A DNA stretch of 47,513 nt from an uncultured Prevotellaceae bacterium (lineage in GTDB: Bacteria; Bacteroidota; Bacteroidia; Bacteroidales; Bacteroidaceae), in the NCBI GenBank assembly GCA_902770845.1, contig CACXUV010000006.1:1-47513 (forward strand). Direction: 5' to 3'. This document shows positions 17,171 through 25,378 of this stretch, piece after piece. Made by a program: the position numbers and the translations under genes. Numbering within the stretch: the stretch's first letter is position 1; each line of letters opens with the position of its first letter. The notes under the pieces are model-generated. The model ran no database searches and was not told the origin of the DNA. It saw nothing but the letters and a program-made list of their open reading frames with translations.

Positions 17171-17215
17171 AAAAAAACATAAAAAAGTTTCGCAACGGGG
17201 CTTCCGTTGCGAAAC
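17171..17215 (-). terminator. Rho-independent terminator of the 20-kb minus-strand operon
   Basis: Arms 17187-17198 and 17204-17215 pair over 12 bp (GTTTCGCAACGG on the plus strand) around a 5-nt loop. Read on the minus strand the hairpin is followed by a T-rich run (complement of 17171-17186). The core of the hairpin, CAACGGGGCTTCCGTTG at 17193-17209, is itself a unit of the palindrome family found in array A. Confidence 0.8.
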
Positions 17216-17313
17216 GATGGGGAGACGGGCACTTGCATGGCGGAGCAAAATGGCCCTTGGGATGATTCTATTTTGAAAAATTTTTTTGTCTTGAAAATCG
17301 AAAGAACGGGGCC

Positions 17314-18558
17314 CTAATTGATGCGGAACTCGTAGGGATACTGTCTGGGTTCTCCGTCCTGTTGAGGCCCTTCCTCGCTGTGACGGTACAGGGACTGGTG
17401 CTCGGCAGGCGCACCCATGACCACCAGGAACTGGCGGGCCACAGCCTGCTTGCCCGTCTTGAGCGTAGAGGCTTCGGGCGCGCCGTAGATGGTGTGGCCG
17501 TCGGGGGTGATGCCCACTAAGGCCCAGCGCAGATGCTCTCCCCTCACTTTCACGCTGATGCGGCGCCCCTGTGGCAGGGGGATGATGTGGAAGCCGTAGT
17601 CCTGAAGCGTGGTCTTGGCACGCAGCCAGCGGCCCGGAAGGGTGTCGAGTGGTGTGCTCCAGGTGCAGGCGTAGGGGCGCGTCTCGGCGCGTGCATGGTT
17701 GAAGTCGAAGTTCACCAGGTGCTGATAGCCGCGCAGCATCTCGTCGCAGAACTGGGCCTGCGTCATGTTGTAGACGCGCTTGTAGGTGATCACGGGGTCT
17801 TCGCCAATGCGTCCTTCGCGGTAAAGACGGGCAATTGACTTGCGCCCGTGCAGGTCGCTCCACCACTGAATGACGTAGGGCGAATGGTAAATGTTGTCCA
17901 TGGCCAGATAGGCTTTGTGGGTGAGCGCCTTGAAGGCTTCGAAGTGGTAGTTCTCGTCGCGCAGCCACCAAGGGTTCACCTGCCAGAGCATCCACTGCGA
18001 CGTCATTTCGTAGAAGCCGCTGCCACCCCATGCCTGACCAGCAGAGTCGGCCGGAATCTGCAGCTGGAAGGAGTGGCCCAGTTCATGGGCCATGCAGTTC
18101 ATGGTCTTGTCTTGTATGCGGTTGGGGGCCACCCACAGCGCACCGATGAAGTCGTCGTAGGTGCCGCCGTAGGCCGTTCCGTCGAGCGAATACGTCACCA
18201 TGACCATCATTTTATAGCGGTCGGTCTTCGAGGGCTGTTCTGGCAGAACAAAGCCCAGCGTGTCGCGGAAGAAGGTGTAGAACGACTGCACGCGGTTGGC
18301 CAGCACGCTCAGGTTGAACGCCATGGGCTTGCCCTCCAGCTGGGGCGGCGACTGCAGGTCGGCTCCGAAGCCGCGCTCCCACATGAAGATGAGGTCGCGG
18401 GTCTCGACAGAACGCTGCCAGCACCACTGCGAAGTGTCGCTTTCGAGGTTCATGCCTCGCAGGTCTTCGGGAATGTAGATGCGCTTCTGTGCCCGTGCGG
18501 TGCCGATGGTGAGCATGCCGGCGACGAGCCACAGGGAGAGTTGGCTGATGAGTCTCAT
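17314..18558 (-). CDS. Secreted DUF6055-family protein with HExxH motif
   Basis: A 414-residue protein with the signal peptide MRLISQLSLWLVAGMLTIGTARA. The zincin motif HELGHS is at H158-E159-H162, and a likely third ligand E184 lies in FYEMTSQW. The same pair of motifs recurs in the proteins at 40838-42997 and 45097-47436. The region YKMMVMVTYSLDGTAYGGTYDD and the phrase GALWVAPNR before the motif are also shared with them. The family is DUF6055 as I recognise it; peptidase activity is inferred from the motif. The protein ends without a clear sorting tail. It is the last gene of the operon, 12 nt after SusD, and is followed by the terminator and array A. It could cleave a protein or glycoprotein substrate or bind it non-catalytically. 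Confidence 0.75.
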   Translation of the reverse strand: MRLISQLSLWLVAGMLTIGTARAQKRIYIPEDLRGMNLESDTSQWCWQRSVETRDLIFMWERGFGADLQSPPQLEGKPMAFNLSVLANRVQSFYTFFRDTLGFVLPEQPSKTDRYKMMVMVTYSLDGTAYGGTYDDFIGALWVAPNRIQDKTMNCMAHELGHSFQLQIPADSAGQAWGGSGFYEMTSQWMLWQVNPWWLRDENYHFEAFKALTHKAYLAMDNIYHSPYVIQWWSDLHGRKSIARLYREGRIGEDPVITYKRVYNMTQAQFCDEMLRGYQHLVNFDFNHARAETRPYACTWSTPLDTLPGRWLRAKTTLQDYGFHIIPLPQGRRISVKVRGEHLRWALVGITPDGHTIYGAPEASTLKTGKQAVARQFLVVMGAPAEHQSLYRHSEEGPQQDGEPRQYPYEFRIN

Positions 18559-18570
18559 AAGTGGGGGCGT

Positions 18571-20316
18571 TTACTGATTCAACTTCAGATACCAGTTACT
18601 GGTGGTCATGAGCAGGCTTTGCAGCGTGGCGTCGGTGGTGCCGTTGCGGCGGGCCACCTTGTTGGCCAGATAGGCAGGGTCGTTGCGGCGCAGGGCCACG
18701 CGCATGAGGTCGTAGAAGCGCTGCCCCTCGAAGGCCAGCTCCAGGGCGCTTTCGTCCATGATGAGGTTCTCCACCTGTTCCATCTGATACTGCTGGCGGG
18801 CCAGCGAGTCGCTGATGGTCGAGTCGTCGGGGAACACGTAGTCGTTGTTGCCGGCGGTATAGCCGCAGCCGCGCGAGTGCAGTCCCATGGTGTTCTCGGT
18901 AGGTTGTTCGGCAGCCGTCTCGAGCACGTAGTCGTTGTTGGGGAAGTTGAACGAGCGCAGGAAGTCGGCTTCGGCGGGCGGATAGTTGGGGATGATGTCG
19001 TTTTCGATGACGCGGTTGTTCACACCCGTCTTCAGAATAGCGAAGGCAAAGCGCGGGTAGCCGGCACGGTTCAGTGCTTCGGCCAGTCGCAGATAGATCA
19101 TGGCGCGGCGCAGGATGTGCACGTTGCGCGACGATTGCTTCTGAATGACGCTGTAGTTCTCGATGCGCTTTCCGTTGAACATCATCGAACTGCCTTCGGC
19201 TGTGGTGTAGACGGCTTGCAGGCGCAGGTCGCCCTTCTGATAGCCAGTGAGGTTGCCCGGAGCCGAAACGTAGTCGCCGCTGGTGGTGAGCTGGCAGTAT
19301 TTCTGGGCGGCAGACAGGTCGATGATGGCCTGCGAGGGGCGAATGGACTCCTTGAACTCGTTGCCTTCGGTGCTGCTGAAGAGGTTGGGCAGCTGGCTGT
19401 AGTTGCCTTCTGAGGGCAGGCTGTCGCCGGGAATCACGGTGATGACCTCGCCGCTGTTGAGCGCCTCCGACAGTTCGCCGAAAGAACTGGCTGACCAACT
19501 GTCTGACATGCTCATCCAGCGCAGGTCGTTGCGGGCAAAGCGCACGCTGTTGGTGGTGATGGGGTAGGCTGAATTGCGGCCGTTGCGGGTGCTGATGTAC
19601 TTGTAGTAGTTTTCAGCAGCGGCCTTGTAGTTGCCGGCCCAGAGGTTCAGGTCGCCCAGCAGCACGTAGGCAGGGTAGTAGAACAACTTGGAGTTGGTGT
19701 TGCGAATGGTGCCATAGCCGGGCATCTCGGTTTCGGCATAAGGCGCAATGTCGGCAATGAAGTACTGGCACACCTGCTTCAGGTCGTACAGGGGGAAGTC
19801 TTTTTCCGACTCGTCCTGGCTGAGCACGGGCGTGGTGATGAAGGGCACCTTGCCATAGTTGAGCACCAGCTGCAGGTAGGTCCAGGCGCGAAACACCTTC
19901 ACGGCGGCATACTCCTTGAGGAAGATGGGCTCGTTGCGGTTGTTGCGCAGGGCGGTATCGGCTTTGGCCAGGAAGAAGTTGCAGTTGTTGATGATGGCGT
20001 AGTAGTCGCGTGCACGGTTGTACTGGTTGGTGGCGCCGATGCTGAAGTTGGCCAGTTCGCGCAGGTCGGACGAGGCATTGTCGGTCACGACCGAAAGGTC
20101 GCCGCGCAGTTCGCCCAGCAGAATGGTGCGGTCGGCCACGGCCTGCATCTTGTTAAGAATGCCGGCCATGTTCCACAGCGTGTCGGCATCGCTCGTCAGG
20201 TCGTGGTCTTCGGCGTAGATCAGCTGGTCGGACTCGTCGTAGAGAAAATCGCTGCAACTGGTCGTGAAAAACAGGATGGTGGTGAAAGATAATATGATAA
20301 TGCTCAAACGTTTCAT
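18571..20316 (-). CDS. SusD/RagB-family outer-membrane lipoprotein (second pair)
   Basis: A 581-residue protein with a lipoprotein signal ending at C21 (FFTTSCSDFLYDESD). SusD features include the early CSDFL segment, TPR-like helices and the C-terminal LIMDESALELAFEGQRFYDLMRVALRR motif. SusD proteins cap the SusC channel and capture ligand at the cell surface. It follows its SusC partner by 52 nt and precedes the DUF6055 gene by 12 nt. It is only distantly similar to the SusD at 27453-29186, so the two pairs are not a recent duplication. The ligand cannot be read from the sequence. Confidence 0.92.
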   Translation of the reverse strand: MKRLSIIILSFTTILFFTTSCSDFLYDESDQLIYAEDHDLTSDADTLWNMAGILNKMQAVADRTILLGELRGDLSVVTDNASSDLRELANFSIGATNQYNRARDYYAIINNCNFFLAKADTALRNNRNEPIFLKEYAAVKVFRAWTYLQLVLNYGKVPFITTPVLSQDESEKDFPLYDLKQVCQYFIADIAPYAETEMPGYGTIRNTNSKLFYYPAYVLLGDLNLWAGNYKAAAENYYKYISTRNGRNSAYPITTNSVRFARNDLRWMSMSDSWSASSFGELSEALNSGEVITVIPGDSLPSEGNYSQLPNLFSSTEGNEFKESIRPSQAIIDLSAAQKYCQLTTSGDYVSAPGNLTGYQKGDLRLQAVYTTAEGSSMMFNGKRIENYSVIQKQSSRNVHILRRAMIYLRLAEALNRAGYPRFAFAILKTGVNNRVIENDIIPNYPPAEADFLRSFNFPNNDYVLETAAEQPTENTMGLHSRGCGYTAGNNDYVFPDDSTISDSLARQQYQMEQVENLIMDESALELAFEGQRFYDLMRVALRRNDPAYLANKVARRNGTTDATLQSLLMTTSNWYLKLNQ

Positions 20317-20368
20317 AATTCGGACAGTCTTAAATTCTTTTTTTGATTCCCTGATTGTTTAGTCTCCG

Positions 20369-23300
20369 CTACAGGTTGATCTTTACTCCGGCCACCAGCG
20401 AACGGCTTTGAGGCAGACGGCCCAGGTCGATGCCCTGGCCAATGACGCTCGAGGTCATGGCCGACTCGGGATCGGCACCAAGGTAGCGCGAGAAGGTGAG
20501 CAGGTTGTTGGCCTGAATCCAGAACTGGAAACCCTGCAGGAAGGTGCTGTAGAGGGGCAGAGTGTAGCTCAGGGTCACGGTCTTCAGCTTCAGGTAGCTG
20601 CCATCTTCTATCCAGCGGTCGCTGAAGCGCGAGTTGCCCACAGGGTCCTGGAAGGTGGCACGGGGCATGTCGGTGTGCTGGCCTTCGGTCTGCCAGCGAC
20701 GGGCCATGGCGGTGGTCTGGTTCATGAAGCGCGAACCGCTCTCCAGTTGCTGCCGCATGTAGTTGTAGACGTCGTTGCCCAGCGAGTAGTTCAGGTTGAT
20801 GTCGAGCTTGAAGCGCTTGTAGGTCAGTGTGGTGAAGATGTTGCCGTAGATGTCGGGATTGGGATCGCCAATGACCACGCGGTCGTCGGCCAGGCCGTCG
20901 GTGCCGTCGCTGATGAAGCCGTCGGCATCGCGATCGTAGAAGTGAACGTCGCCGGCACCAAAGGCGGTGGGCGTTACGCCGTCGGCCAGCATCTGCAGAC
21001 CGCACTGTGCTGCTTCTTCAGAGGTGCTGAAGATGCCTTGGGTCTTGAACCCGTAGAACAGGTTGGCGGGCTGGCCCACCTGGGTGAGGATGTTGGCACC
21101 GTAGACGGGGGTGATGATGGCTTCGCTGCCTGCAGCCAGCTTGGTGATTTTGTTCTTGTAGTGGCCCATGCTGGCGCCAATCTCCCACTGGAAATCTTTC
21201 AGGGCCAATGCCTTGGCCACGATGGTGGCATCGAAGCCCTCGTTGCGCATGGCACCGCTGTTGGCCCAGTTGTGCTCCATGCCTGTGGTGAAGAGCAGGG
21301 GCTGCAGCATGAGCAGGTGGTCGGTGGTGCTGCGGAAGTATTGCAGTTGCAGGCTCAGGCGGTTGTTCAGGAAGTGGCCTTCGAGACCGGCGTTCAGTCG
21401 GGTGGTGGTTTCCCACTGCAGGCGGGTGTTGCCAATGTTGCTGAGCGACAGGCTTGAGAGACTTTGCAGGAAGTTGTGCGACACGAAGTAGCTGCGCGCT
21501 GCATGGTAGTCCAGGTCGTCGTTGCCGCTCACGTCGTAGCCAGCATGCAAGCGCAGGTGGTCAATGCCCGGAATCTGTGAGAACCAAGGCTCGTTGGTCA
21601 TGACCCAGGAAGCCTGCACACCGTGGAAAATGCCCCAGGGCACCTCGAATAGCTTGAGCGAATGGCTGGCATCGCGGCCAAAGCGTGACGAGGTTTCGGC
21701 TGTGAGCGTGGCTTGCAGGTAGTAGCGCTGCAGGTAGTTGTAGCTGGCCTGTGCATACCACACAATGTTCTTCCAATTGTCGGAAGAGCCGGAGGGCTTG
21801 GCATGGTCGAGGGTGGAGCTCACGGCAGGCATCTTGTCGCTGGTGGTGTTGTAGCCCAGCTGCGAAGAGAGCGTGTAGGTCTCCCAATTGAAACGGGCAC
21901 CGCCGAAGAGACTCACTTCATGGGCATTGTAGCGGTTTTTCCATGCCAGACGGGTGTCGCTCATGACGGAGTTCTGCTTGCCTGCCATGGAGCGCACCTC
22001 GTTTTCGCAGTAGGCATTGACGCTCGAAACATAGTAGGACGGCACGCCGTTCAGGGGAATATAGAACTTCTCGTTGGTGTTCACCAGGTTGTAGCTGAAG
22101 TGCTCGCTCAGTGCCAGGTGGGGGGTGAACTGGTATTTGGGCGTCACGGCAATGTTGATCATCGAATTCTCAAAGTGGTTCTTGTTCTCAGCATCGCCAT
22201 ACTCGTTGATGGCCAGTGGGTTGGCCAGTTTGTAGTTGTAGTTGGCATAGTCGGCAAGGGCTTCGTCAAGATAGCTCTCATCGGTCACGTCGGTGTAGCC
22301 GTTGCGAATCTGGCCGTTGGCAAAGGTCCAGGGACTGAGCATGGGACTCTTGGCGTAGGCCAGGAAGCCTGCCGATGTGGGCGTGCCTTCGGTGTAGTTT
22401 TCCGGTGCTCCGTCGTTGCGCAGGTTGCGGGTCTGATTGGCAAACGAGGCATCGAAACGCATGCTGAAGCGTCGGGTGAGGCGAATGTCGGAGTTGAAAC
22501 GGATGTTCAGACGGTTCATGGAGTTGTACTTCAGCGTGCTCTTGTCGTTGATGTAGCCCAGCGACAGGTTGTAGTCGGCCACGTCGTCGCCACCCTCCAC
22601 GTTGATGCTGTAGTTCTGGGTGAAGGCAGTGCGATAGGCGTAGTCCTTCCAGTCGGTGTTGTTGTGGTATTGGGGGTAATAATAATAGGTGGGCGATTCG
22701 TTCAGGAACTTGAAGTCCTTGATGGTGGTATTGGTGGTTTGCAGCAGGTCGCTGGCATAGCTGCGGTACTGCGAGGCATTCATCATGTCAAGATAGCGGG
22801 GCTCGAGCGTCACGCCTGCCGAAATGCTGGCTGTGATGCGAGTGGCCATGGAGTGATTGCGACGGGTGTTGATGAGAATCACGCCGTTGGCACCTTTGGC
22901 TCCGTAGAGTGCCGTTCCGTTGCGCAGCACCTCAACGCTTTCGATGTCGGTGGGACTGATGTTGCTCAGTATGTCGTTGTAGAAACCGTCGTGGAGCGTA
23001 GTGCGCGAATATTGCTGGTCGAAGATGACCCCGTCGACCACAATGAGGGGCTGGGCGTTGGCATTGAGCGAGCCCAGACCGTTCATGAACATGACGCCGC
23101 CCACACCGGGGGTGCCGCTGCGCATGGTGGTGTGTACCTGTGCTCCCAGGTGCTTCTGAATCTCGTCTTCGATGCTGACGGCTGGCGAGAAACGGAAATC
23201 GGAGGCGTGGTGCGAGGCCGTGACGTTGGCAGTCGACTGATAATCGCTGCTGAAGGTTGACGGATAAAGACGCACCTCGCGCTGAAGTTCGCCAGAGGCC

Positions 23301-23647
23301 AGGCCAATGCGCGCCAGGTTGTAGTCGGGGGCTTTCACTGACAACGAGGTGGCTATCAAGGGCACTCGAAGCTCGTAGGTGCCGTCGTCGTGCGACAGAA
23401 CGCTGTAGCCGTCAATCTCGGCAACACTGACCATGGCACCAGCCAGGGGCTGGTTGGTGGTGGCATCTATCACACGGCCCTTCACCTCGCGAGTGGGATA
23501 CTGCTTTCGGGGCTTCTCGGTGCGCTCCTTCTGGGGCGTACTGGCCTCGTCGCTTTCATCTTCTTGTGCTGCCAGTGGCATGCTGCCAAGCAGCAGGAGT
23601 GAAAGACTGAAGACGATATATCTTTTCATGTCGAACTTGTTTTTCAT
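20369..23647 (-). CDS. SusC/RagA-family TonB-dependent outer-membrane transporter (second pair)
   Basis: A 1092-residue protein; starts at 23647 or 23629 (MKRYIVFSLSLLLLGSMPLAAQ) are both possible. After the signal peptide and a charged linker comes a carboxypeptidase-regulatory-like domain (about 50-130). The plug domain (about 150-265) has SIEDEIQKHLGAQV, PLIVVDGVIFD and VLRNGTALYGAKGANGVI, followed by the 22-stranded barrel and a C-terminal SRSLVAGVKINL. It imports substrate together with the SusD encoded just downstream. It follows the FAS1 lipoprotein by 18 nt. No anti-sigma interaction domain is evident. Confidence 0.93.
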   Translation of the reverse strand: MKNKFDMKRYIVFSLSLLLLGSMPLAAQEDESDEASTPQKERTEKPRKQYPTREVKGRVIDATTNQPLAGAMVSVAEIDGYSVLSHDDGTYELRVPLIATSLSVKAPDYNLARIGLASGELQREVRLYPSTFSSDYQSTANVTASHHASDFRFSPAVSIEDEIQKHLGAQVHTTMRSGTPGVGGVMFMNGLGSLNANAQPLIVVDGVIFDQQYSRTTLHDGFYNDILSNISPTDIESVEVLRNGTALYGAKGANGVILINTRRNHSMATRITASISAGVTLEPRYLDMMNASQYRSYASDLLQTTNTTIKDFKFLNESPTYYYYPQYHNNTDWKDYAYRTAFTQNYSINVEGGDDVADYNLSLGYINDKSTLKYNSMNRLNIRFNSDIRLTRRFSMRFDASFANQTRNLRNDGAPENYTEGTPTSAGFLAYAKSPMLSPWTFANGQIRNGYTDVTDESYLDEALADYANYNYKLANPLAINEYGDAENKNHFENSMINIAVTPKYQFTPHLALSEHFSYNLVNTNEKFYIPLNGVPSYYVSSVNAYCENEVRSMAGKQNSVMSDTRLAWKNRYNAHEVSLFGGARFNWETYTLSSQLGYNTTSDKMPAVSSTLDHAKPSGSSDNWKNIVWYAQASYNYLQRYYLQATLTAETSSRFGRDASHSLKLFEVPWGIFHGVQASWVMTNEPWFSQIPGIDHLRLHAGYDVSGNDDLDYHAARSYFVSHNFLQSLSSLSLSNIGNTRLQWETTTRLNAGLEGHFLNNRLSLQLQYFRSTTDHLLMLQPLLFTTGMEHNWANSGAMRNEGFDATIVAKALALKDFQWEIGASMGHYKNKITKLAAGSEAIITPVYGANILTQVGQPANLFYGFKTQGIFSTSEEAAQCGLQMLADGVTPTAFGAGDVHFYDRDADGFISDGTDGLADDRVVIGDPNPDIYGNIFTTLTYKRFKLDINLNYSLGNDVYNYMRQQLESGSRFMNQTTAMARRWQTEGQHTDMPRATFQDPVGNSRFSDRWIEDGSYLKLKTVTLSYTLPLYSTFLQGFQFWIQANNLLTFSRYLGADPESAMTSSVIGQGIDLGRLPQSRSLVAGVKINL

Positions 23648-23665
23648 ATTGTGTTTGAATGGGGT

Positions 23666-25336
23666 TCATTGATTGGTGGCTTCCTGCTCGCTGGGCTTGA
23701 TGATGATGCAGTCGAGGCGCAAGGTTGCACCACTGGTGCCTGATTGTATCTCGATTTTTGCCTTTGCGTCGGTCAGACCGTAGGTGCAGGTGGGAATCTG
23801 AGCGGCAGAAACCAGTTTCACGGTGTCGACAGCTGCGGTGTTCACATTGATGTTGCGTGGGAAACGGCGGCTCGACTCGCGACCGTTCTGGTCGGGGTAG
23901 CGCAGTACGCAGCGCACGCGGCATTGCTTCTCTGTCTCTGCCACGTCTAAGGTGTCGAAGGCTGTGGCAGGAACAAAAACGGCGTAGATGTCGTATTCAA
24001 GTGACGACAGCAGGTTGGGCAGCTCGTAGACCACTTGCACGCTGGCGTCGGGCGTTGAGGGGACAACTTCGACGAAGGTGTTGCCCGACACTTTTCCGTA
24101 GAAAGGATTGTTCGATGGAATCTCGCGGTCGGTCAGCGGTTCAATGGCATTGATAATGGTGTCTTGATATTGCATGGTTTCGGCTTCGACCTTGTTGCTC
24201 TGTACAAAGGTGCTCAGCTTGGAAATGTTGAACTGCGACGCCTTGCGCACATGGCCGTTGCTGCATGCAATGTCTTCTGTACCATGGAAAATGCCGCCCT
24301 GCTCGAATGGCTTGTAATAGATGTAATAGTTGTCTTCCTGATTCATTAGCATGCGCAATCGTGCTGGCAGGGCCTGAGTGGAAACGGCAGAGTCTTGGAA
24401 GGCTGCATCGGGATTGCTGGTGCGGCTGAAGAAGGCTCCGCATACAATGCTTTTGCGGGCATTGGTGTAGGCCATTGAGTCGCGATGAGCCACGTTGTTG
24501 GGGTAGTTGAAGTAGGGCTCATATTCGGCCGTGAGGCGCTTCCATTCGGCGTTGGTGGGAGCCACGAACCAGTAGGTGCTGTCTTCTGAATCGATGAGGC
24601 CGAAGGTGGAAAGCAGATCGTTGCGCAGTTGAGATACGGAGTCGAGATAGTGGGTCACGCCATCAATGATTTCGCCTGGAACACTTTTGGCTTCATTAAA
24701 CTCGTAGACGCTATGGCTGTCAAGGAACTGATAGACGCTGTCGAGCTCAGGATCGCTGCCCAGATATTCAAAGACATTGGGCGTGTAGTCCATGGTGTGG
24801 CCTAAACTGAAGAGCAGGCCGTTGCCGAAGAGGGCGTTGCTCGTCAGAATGCGGTGCCCGTCAAGGGTGCTGTCTGTCAGTTCTGCATACTTGCCGTTCA
24901 TCAAAGTGATGGTCTTGTGGGTGAGCGACGAGACGGGATTCTTGTACAGGGCGATATGATTCTGCAGAAACTGGCGCACAACGGTGTTCTCGTTTGTGCG
25001 CACTCCGTTGGTCTCCTGCTGCTGGAATTTGGCTATCAACTGGTCGGCCTCGTCTTTCGAAAGAGCGTTGTTGTCGGGGGCGAAGACGGTATAGGTCTGA
25101 CTGCCGTTGAGCATGGCGTCGTAGCCGCATGCTTTCACCACACTGGCAAAGTTGCTCAGGTTGTCTTGCGTTGACAGGGCCTGCCACAGCGAACCGTTGC
25201 CTGCGCCGGAGGTGGCGTCGTCGTAGTGGTCGTTCCAGTCGTCACTGCACGAAGTGAGGGCTGCTGCTGTGATTGCTGCGGCAATGCCACAGAACGAGCC
25301 AGCTCGGCGGATGTATTCTTGAATGTTGATCATCAT
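23666..25336 (-). CDS. Fasciclin (FAS1) domain lipoprotein
   Basis: A 556-residue lipoprotein with lipobox cysteine C30 (AAALTSCSDDWNDHYDD). The first FAS1 domain spans about 45-195 and has the hallmark TYTVFAPDNNAL followed by VVRQFLQNHIALY. A second, more divergent FAS1-like domain (about 200-360) contains STYWFVAPTNAEW. The C-terminal 140 residues form a beta-rich domain ending in TLRLDCIIIKPSE, typical of Bacteroidota fasciclin lipoproteins. FAS1 domains usually mediate adhesion or glycan and matrix binding. The gene sits between another FAS1 lipoprotein (42 nt upstream) and SusC (18 nt downstream), so it is probably an accessory surface-binding component of that SusCD complex. No catalytic motif is seen. 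Confidence 0.85.
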   Translation of the reverse strand: MMINIQEYIRRAGSFCGIAAAITAAALTSCSDDWNDHYDDATSGAGNGSLWQALSTQDNLSNFASVVKACGYDAMLNGSQTYTVFAPDNNALSKDEADQLIAKFQQQETNGVRTNENTVVRQFLQNHIALYKNPVSSLTHKTITLMNGKYAELTDSTLDGHRILTSNALFGNGLLFSLGHTMDYTPNVFEYLGSDPELDSVYQFLDSHSVYEFNEAKSVPGEIIDGVTHYLDSVSQLRNDLLSTFGLIDSEDSTYWFVAPTNAEWKRLTAEYEPYFNYPNNVAHRDSMAYTNARKSIVCGAFFSRTSNPDAAFQDSAVSTQALPARLRMLMNQEDNYYIYYKPFEQGGIFHGTEDIACSNGHVRKASQFNISKLSTFVQSNKVEAETMQYQDTIINAIEPLTDREIPSNNPFYGKVSGNTFVEVVPSTPDASVQVVYELPNLLSSLEYDIYAVFVPATAFDTLDVAETEKQCRVRCVLRYPDQNGRESSRRFPRNINVNTAAVDTVKLVSAAQIPTCTYGLTDAKAKIEIQSGTSGATLRLDCIIIKPSEQEATNQ

Positions 25337-25378
25337 GATTCTATTGTCGTTATTCGTTGTTCATTTGCACTGTGACAC

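Larger units (their letters stand above)
16831..17313. other. Intergenic region between the HTCS gene and the 20-kb operon
   Basis: No gene is supported in these 483 bases. From low to high coordinate it holds the HTCS promoter box (16857-16864), an AT-rich stretch, the five-unit palindrome array (17041-17145), a hairpin terminator for the minus-strand operon (17187-17215), and an AT-rich block (17265-17303) that matches one at 40757-40795. Everything from about 17019 to the stop codon at 17314 has a homologous counterpart in the gap near 40477-40808. Confidence 0.8.
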
